From positions 66,341,001 through 66,405,000 of the forward strand of contig CM060842.1 in assembly GCA_030762175.1 (NCBI GenBank): DNA of 64,000 bases, read 5' to 3'. The notes under the pieces were generated by a model, which saw only the letters and a program-made list of their open reading frames with translations, searched no databases and had not been told where the DNA came from. This document shows, piece by piece, positions 58,307 to 64,000 of this stretch. Numbering within the stretch: position 1 is the first letter of the stretch; every line of letters starts with the position of its first letter. This DNA is from Metallyticus violacea (Eukaryota; Arthropoda; Insecta; Mantodea; Metallyticidae). The position numbers were made by a program, and so were the translations under genes.

Positions 58307-58380
58307 ACCCACCACCACCCCCGCCCCCACCCCACCCCCGCCCCCCTCCACACTCCATCCCCACCCCCACCACCACCACC
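58307..58380 (+). repeat. C-rich tract (G-quadruplex-prone on minus)
   Basis: Consecutive CCC, CCCC and CCCCC runs separated by A, G or T. The minus strand has more than eight G-runs of three or more, enough for several G-quadruplexes. It directly follows the hAT relic. Confidence 0.9.
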
Positions 58381-58439
58381 ATTACTACTGTTTTGTTTAT
58401 ATAAGGTTAAATAAATTATGTTAGTACATTGACACAAGC

Positions 58440-58912
58440 CTGTACCCCTTTCGTCAAAACGTGCACATCTGAAACAAAACAGCTATCCAAACAATTAAAG
58501 TAACACGATTCTCCACTCCATAGAAGGTCAATGTGTGAAATTGGCAGAGATGATTCATGGCGTCGGTTTTCTGGGATCGCAAGGGTGTATTGCTAACGGT
58601 TAATTTCCCAAAGAACATCTATCACTGTGGCTAATTTTAAGAACTTATTGAAGTCGGTCCTGGTGGTGTAGTGGTTACCATACTTGCCTCCTAAACCCAA
58701 GATCGCGGGTTCGAACCCGGCCAGGACCGATGAAAAAAATCCACGTAAAAATCCTAAGTATGGCTTCCTTTGGAAGGGAGGTAAAGCCGTGGGCCCCGTG
58801 TCGTACATTTGCGGCACGAAAAAGAACCTCAAACCTGAGAGGCCTATGAGCAAAATTTGTTCATTGTGTGAGTTGAATGGGACGCTGATGACCTGAGATG
58901 TTAAAGAGAGCC

Positions 58913-58943
<31 letters not shown>

Positions 58944-59345
58944 CTTATTGAAGACAAAAATACGTCCGAAAAAGATTGGCTTATCAAAGCAGAAAGCCAA
59001 TTTGATTAAAGACGATACTCACCCTTAAACACGTGTCGTTGCAATGGCAATGTGGCACTATTTGCTGCCACCCACCTTATTCACCCTACTTGGCTCCATG
59101 GAACTTCTATTTGTTCATAAACTGCGAAAATTACAATAGAAAGAAATGTCCGATGAAAAGCTTAAGTCATCATTGAGACGTATTTTTTAGGCCTGGAGGA
59201 ATCTGACTTTCATGATGGGATGAAGACATTGGAGCATCGCTGAACAAAACGCATTAGTGTCAATCGAGACCATCTTGAAAAATAAGAATGATTTCAAAAA
59301 GTTATGCCGTCATTTTATGCTTCATTCTGAGAACTTTTCAAAAGA
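58440..59345 (+). mobile_element. mariner transposon, 3' half with nested SINE
   Basis: Plus frames give the ETKQ.SKQ patch, FMASVFWDR.G (second catalytic Asp region), and, after the SINE, CCHPPYSPYLAPWNF (third Asp motif). The element ends in a terminal repeat-like ttcattctgagaacttttc (59320-59338), complementary to the repeat at 50046-50065. Stops are frequent. Confidence 0.75.
58654..58941 (+). mobile_element. SINE family 2, full-length copy nested in mariner
   Basis: Head ggtcctggtggtgtagtgg closes with ccaggacc as a tRNA-like acceptor stem; box B gggttcgaaccc. Ends in about 24 A residues. Exact 12-bp TSD aacttattgaag at 58642-58653 and 58942-58953. Reference copy for the family here. 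Confidence 0.97.
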
Positions 59346-60712
<1,367 letters not shown>

Positions 60713-60784
60713 ATGGAGCAAAAAGGGTTGTCAAACATGTCAAACCTGTCACCTGTTGAAAAAAACGCAGAGCGTAGAAAACGG
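60713..60784 (+). CDS. Tollip: Tollip exon 1 (coding part)
   Basis: ATG at 60713; 24 codons ending ERRKR, then donor GTAAGA at 60785. Low-complexity, Ser/Asn-rich start. It joins in phase 0 to VFIG in exon 2, giving the family's basic residues just before the V[FY]IG motif. Confidence 0.85.
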
Positions 60785-62387
60785 GTAAGAAATGTAATAT
60801 TGTATTTTTAAATATATCTGTTACTACACGAACGCTTAAATTTTACAAGCGCAAATAAAGTTGACCACCCTCCACACGAATTGTGTCTAGTAATAGTTTC
60901 TTTGTTGTCCTAATGTTCAGTTTAATTTGGGGAAAACAACGATATACAATGATTACAGAGTACAGACTTAGCATTTCGCTGTTTCAGCGCATCAGATATT
61001 GTGCTGTAAAACAATCAGCTAAAATTATTTCCCTGCGCTTTCAATGAACTGCACTATGTTCCGCGTTGGCACAATATAAAGGTCTTTTAAATAATGAAAA
61101 TAACATATAATTTAACTTAATTCTAAAATATCAAGTGTACATAACCTATCATTGTACTGAGCTGCATGTTTGATCACATTCTATACATTCTATTATTATT
61201 GTTTTTGTTGATGTTATAAATGTGCACAAGCATAACAGTAGGTATTAATTTCCAAAGTTTTTAAAAGTATTACTTAGACCAGTTTACAGAAACTTCATTG
61301 TATCTAATAAAGGGAATACAAATCATAACATTACTATTGGATTTCTACATAAATACAGTACAAAAGCAAAAAGACATCAAAATTCTGTGAATGCAGCTAT
61401 GGGCTCTTGAATCTAACATGAAACTTTTAAATTGTTGAAAGTCCTTTCACAGCAGATTTCTGTAAAATTTGCCATTTTATATTGCACATGAATCATTTTT
61501 AAATCAGTCAACTGTTATGAACTGCAAAAAACTGTCTATGAGTTTTGATTAACTGCACAATGCCACCCCATATTAGTTTGCTGTCAAAAAATAAAAAATG
61601 ACATTTTTGTTAAAAATGGCAATAAATTTACTCTATAAGCATTCATTTTTGTTTTCATTCGTTTTCTCTATAAATTAATTTGCAAAGTCCAACTTTTATA
61701 TGGTTCCCTTGCCAAAGAAAGCAAAAAATAAAATATGAGCATCAGTACTTTTACAATTTTACTAACAGTACAACTTATAAGTTTTAGTATAATAGTTTCA
61801 CTTCCAGATAAATGTGGACTTGCAGCTCTCTGTTTTACGCAATCTCAATCACCAACTTTATTATTGCTTAAGAAATGTTTAATAATTTATTTCGGTGCTG
61901 TTAATCATAGAGTATTTTATTTTGTTGCAGGATGATTATGGATAAAACATTCTTAGTATTTAAAATCACCAGATACTTACACATTTGGTACCTTTTGACA
62001 GTTTCTGGACAATGTCAAGATTATTTCACTTCATTAATAAATTATTTTTTATTCCATTATTTATCAGCATAAATTCTCTTTCTAATCTTTACAAAATTGA
62101 GGAAAATATATTTTTCTGTTCTTTAAATTTTAAGATATCAAATCTCTAGAAAAATTGGTGTAGAGTTCTGTGCAGTTTTGAAATAAAAATTACATCTCAA
62201 TCTCATGATTGCTCTGTTACAGGTGTTTATAGGTACTTTACCACCAGACTTCTTGAGGATAACAGCTGCATCACAACAGCAACAAGAAGCAGCGGATCAG
62301 CAGGCTGCACTTGCATTACAGCAACAAATGGTTGGTGTTCCTTACACCCATTCTGCTGCAGGGAGACTGAGCATTACTGTGGTGCAG
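60713..62387 (+). CDS. Tollip: Toll-interacting protein, first two coding exons (partial)
   Basis: Tollip is an endosomal adaptor (TOM1-binding N-terminus, C2 domain, ubiquitin-binding CUE domain) that dampens Toll/IL-1 signalling and sorts ubiquitinated cargo. The join 60713-60784 plus 62223-62387 gives 79 codons in phase 0 at each site. Exon 2 carries the family signature GxLPxDFLRI, a glutamine/alanine-rich spacer, and GRLSITVVQ, the first strand of the C2 domain. The exon 1 ATG is the only in-frame start before the donor. The rest of C2 and the CUE domain lie beyond the right edge. It is the first plus-strand gene after the intergenic transposon tract and is transcribed away from the dynein gene. 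Confidence 0.93.
62223..62387 (+). CDS. Tollip: Tollip exon 2
   Basis: Acceptor ctgttacag before 62223, donor GTAAGG at 62388; 55 codons, phase 0 to 0. Encodes VFIGTLPPDFLRITAASQQQ, a Gln/Ala spacer and AAGRLSITVVQ. The first part matches the TOM1-binding region; the last starts the C2 domain. Confidence 0.95.
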
Positions 62388-62702
62388 GTAAGGGTCTGAA
62401 ACCACTTCAGGGTGCAAGTCTTGGTTAGTAAGTTAGCAGACTTTTATATGAATTAGCAAATTCACTTTCTTTAATCACTTTTTCTGTGGGAAGAGAATGA
62501 CTCTCACATTACCATAGTCATTCCGCTTGGTTTAGTTTGAGATCAGTCTTTATCAGGTTTACAGTTGTTTGTTTTGTTGTGAAATGTTTTAAATATTCAT
62601 TGAACCATGTGTGTACATCTTAAAAACGAGCATGAAATCGTGTGAATAGTTAAACTATAAATTTCCTGACAGCGCAGTCAACAATTAATACCATTATACA
62701 GA

Positions 62703-63180
62703 ATGTCAATGAACTACCAAAACAATTTCAGAGAATGTAGAGATGTCATGTATAAGCAATTTGATAGGCAATGGTATGATCCACAACTAAACATAACACA
62801 GTTTTATGTGTTAAATATTTTGGCATTAGATGGTAATAAATTGGTGTTAAAGCCAAGCTGGGTTAAAAGTTGGTTTAGAATGTCTTTGAAACTGCCTTGT
62901 CAGCAAAGAAATATCAATTTTTTTGCAGCTTATTATCAGCATTTTGAAGTTTTGGTTCCATGAAATCCCCTCAAATCTCAAATTAATCATTTGACAGTGT
63001 GACATTGAACACCTATTAAATGTCTTCTTGCATTATGCAGCCAAGACCAACCAAATAATGCAGTCATTATTAATCTACCTACTTTAGAGGAGCACTTTAA
63101 CTGTTTCTGTGGCATAATGTATAACACAAAAGCTGATGTTCCACAGGCAGCGGGTTCAGTTCTTGTCATGCTGTTAAATT
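62703..63180 (-). repeat. Dispersed repeat family R, long copy
   Basis: Reverse complement matches 36870-37340. On plus near the right end, tggcataatgtat and gggttcagttcttgtc resemble Pol III boxes A and B in the right order and spacing, so R may be tRNA-derived. An 86-codon frame inside (62703-62960) is shared repeat, not a gene. Confidence 0.6.
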
Positions 63181-63514
63181 TTTGTTTATTTAATATGAAG
63201 TGCTACGATACACATACTAAAGAATTATGAATGAAATTTACTTAATGATTTCAAGTTTTATCTTTTTCTCAACAATGAATGTACTACTAACATACAATAG
63301 ATAATAAGTTTACTACTTATGTACATGATACCTACAACTTAATTTACCCAAGACATACTCTAGACACGATTCTGATTAGTAAATATAACAATAGCTGCAA
63401 GAGTTGTAACTATATGAATTGATATGTAAAATTTAAGTGAATAAATTGAAACATCAACTTAAAACATAGGCTAAAAACTGCATTATTAGGCCCTAGTCGG
63501 AGAAAAATGTAATG

Positions 63515-63595
63515 AGCGAGACTGGAACTCGAAAACATGTGGCCACCTCTTATTCAAAAGCTAATGTCATAACCATTGCATCAGAGTGATACTTT
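63515..63595 (-). repeat. Degenerate tRNA-like stretch
   Basis: Minus strand has a box A-like tgatgcaatggttatga and box B-like cgagttccagtc about 45 bases apart. Could be a SINE head; no body identified. Confidence 0.3.
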
Positions 63596-63596
63596 C

Positions 63597-63652
<56 letters not shown>

Positions 63653-63675
63653 GTTGTTGTTGTTGTTGTTGTTTT
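63597..63675 (+). repeat. (ATT)n(GTT)n microsatellite
   Basis: About 18 ATT units pass into about seven GTT units. Confidence 0.9.
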
Positions 63676-63703
63676 TAATTAATTAATTAATTTATTTTTA
63701 ACA

Positions 63704-63971
63704 GATGCTCTATAAAATCTCAGATCATCAGCATCCCATTCAAATCAGGGTGTGAAACTGCTGACAAATTTTGCTCAGAGACCTTTTTTTTTCAGGCTTG
63801 AGGTTCTTTATCATGCCATATATGTAAGAATGGAACCCACTGTTTTACTTCCCTTCCAAAGGAACTTAGGATTTTTACACCTGAAAAAATCCATCAGTCC
63901 TGGCCGGGATCAAACCCGCGATCTTGGGTTTAGAAGGCAAATATGGTTACCACTACACTACAAGGACTGAC
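63704..63971 (-). mobile_element. SINE family 2 copy
   Basis: Head at the right on minus (box B gggtttgatcc), body to the left ending in the agatgttaaaga-type 3' end. More diverged than the copy at 58654; adjacent microsatellite on its 3' side. Confidence 0.85.
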
Positions 63972-64000
63972 ATGATACATTCTGAAACTCCTTCATTATC

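Larger units (their letters stand above)
62388..64000 (+). other. Tollip: Tollip intron 2 (start)
   Basis: No further Tollip exon is recognisable. The intron holds a dispersed-repeat copy (62703-63180), a degenerate tRNA-like stretch (63515-63595, minus), an ATT/GTT microsatellite (63597-63675) and a SINE (63704-63971). Confidence 0.6.

Noticed and set aside
58654..58728. tRNA gene
   Set aside because: The acceptor stem and box B are good, but it is the head of a full SINE with body, poly(A) tail and TSDs, and the anticodon arm is poor.
58593..59000. 135-codon minus frame
   Set aside because: It lies across a SINE and its poly(A) tail inside mariner; similar frames appear in other copies of the SINE (47117-47410).
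62703..62960. 86-codon frame in the Tollip intron as a further exon
   Set aside because: The DNA is a dispersed repeat also present at 36870-37340, and it does not match Tollip C2 sequence.

Overview
This is AT-rich, intron-rich animal DNA, most likely from an insect with a repeat-loaded genome. The evidence is GT-AG introns, an insect-type Tollip, tRNA-derived SINEs, mariner/IS630 and hAT remnants, non-LTR retrotransposons with microsatellite tails, and Penelope-like elements. I cannot name the species.

Positions 1668-43443, minus strand: 22 consecutive exons of one axonemal dynein heavy chain gene, best matched to DNAH1 (inner-arm dynein). All 21 internal junctions keep frame with canonical GT...AG sites and give about 1,416 codons of N-terminal tail plus linker (DHC_N2). 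The linker signature motifs come in the right order, and the last exon stops just before the AAA1 motor. The motor lies beyond the left edge. The first coding exon may lie upstream of 43443 or be the exon at 43183-43443 itself.

Positions 43477-60712: an intergenic tract dominated by mobile DNA. It holds a mariner in two complementary halves (50040-50700 and 58440-59345), a foldback element of about 2.3 kb (53145-55480), a hAT remnant (56500-58200), several SINEs, long AAT arrays and a very C-rich tract. A possible small two-exon minus-strand gene (56030-55875 and 53216-52953) is present but unidentified.

Positions 60713-62387, plus strand: the first two coding exons of Tollip (Toll-interacting protein). 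The C2 and CUE domains lie off the right edge. Dynein and Tollip point away from each other and have no obvious functional link.

The introns explain most of the length. Nested insertions with clear target-site duplications (TSDs) can be read directly: SINE into LINE (22839-23120 and 32171-32458), SINE into hAT (57677-57971), SINE into mariner (58654-58941) and LINE into Penelope (11708-12160). The most interesting signal is a set of palindromic or head-to-head Penelope-like termini (388-1286, 8871-9450, 9555-10595, 29892-30048, 35001-35217, 39614-39914). These, and the end of the Penelope relic at 11150-13260, carry hammerhead-ribozyme cores (CTGANGA, stem II, GAAA, short palindromic stem III, UH cleavage site). 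Hammerheads in Penelope elements are known. The repeated inverted arrangement and the diversity of families in one gene are what deserve follow-up.
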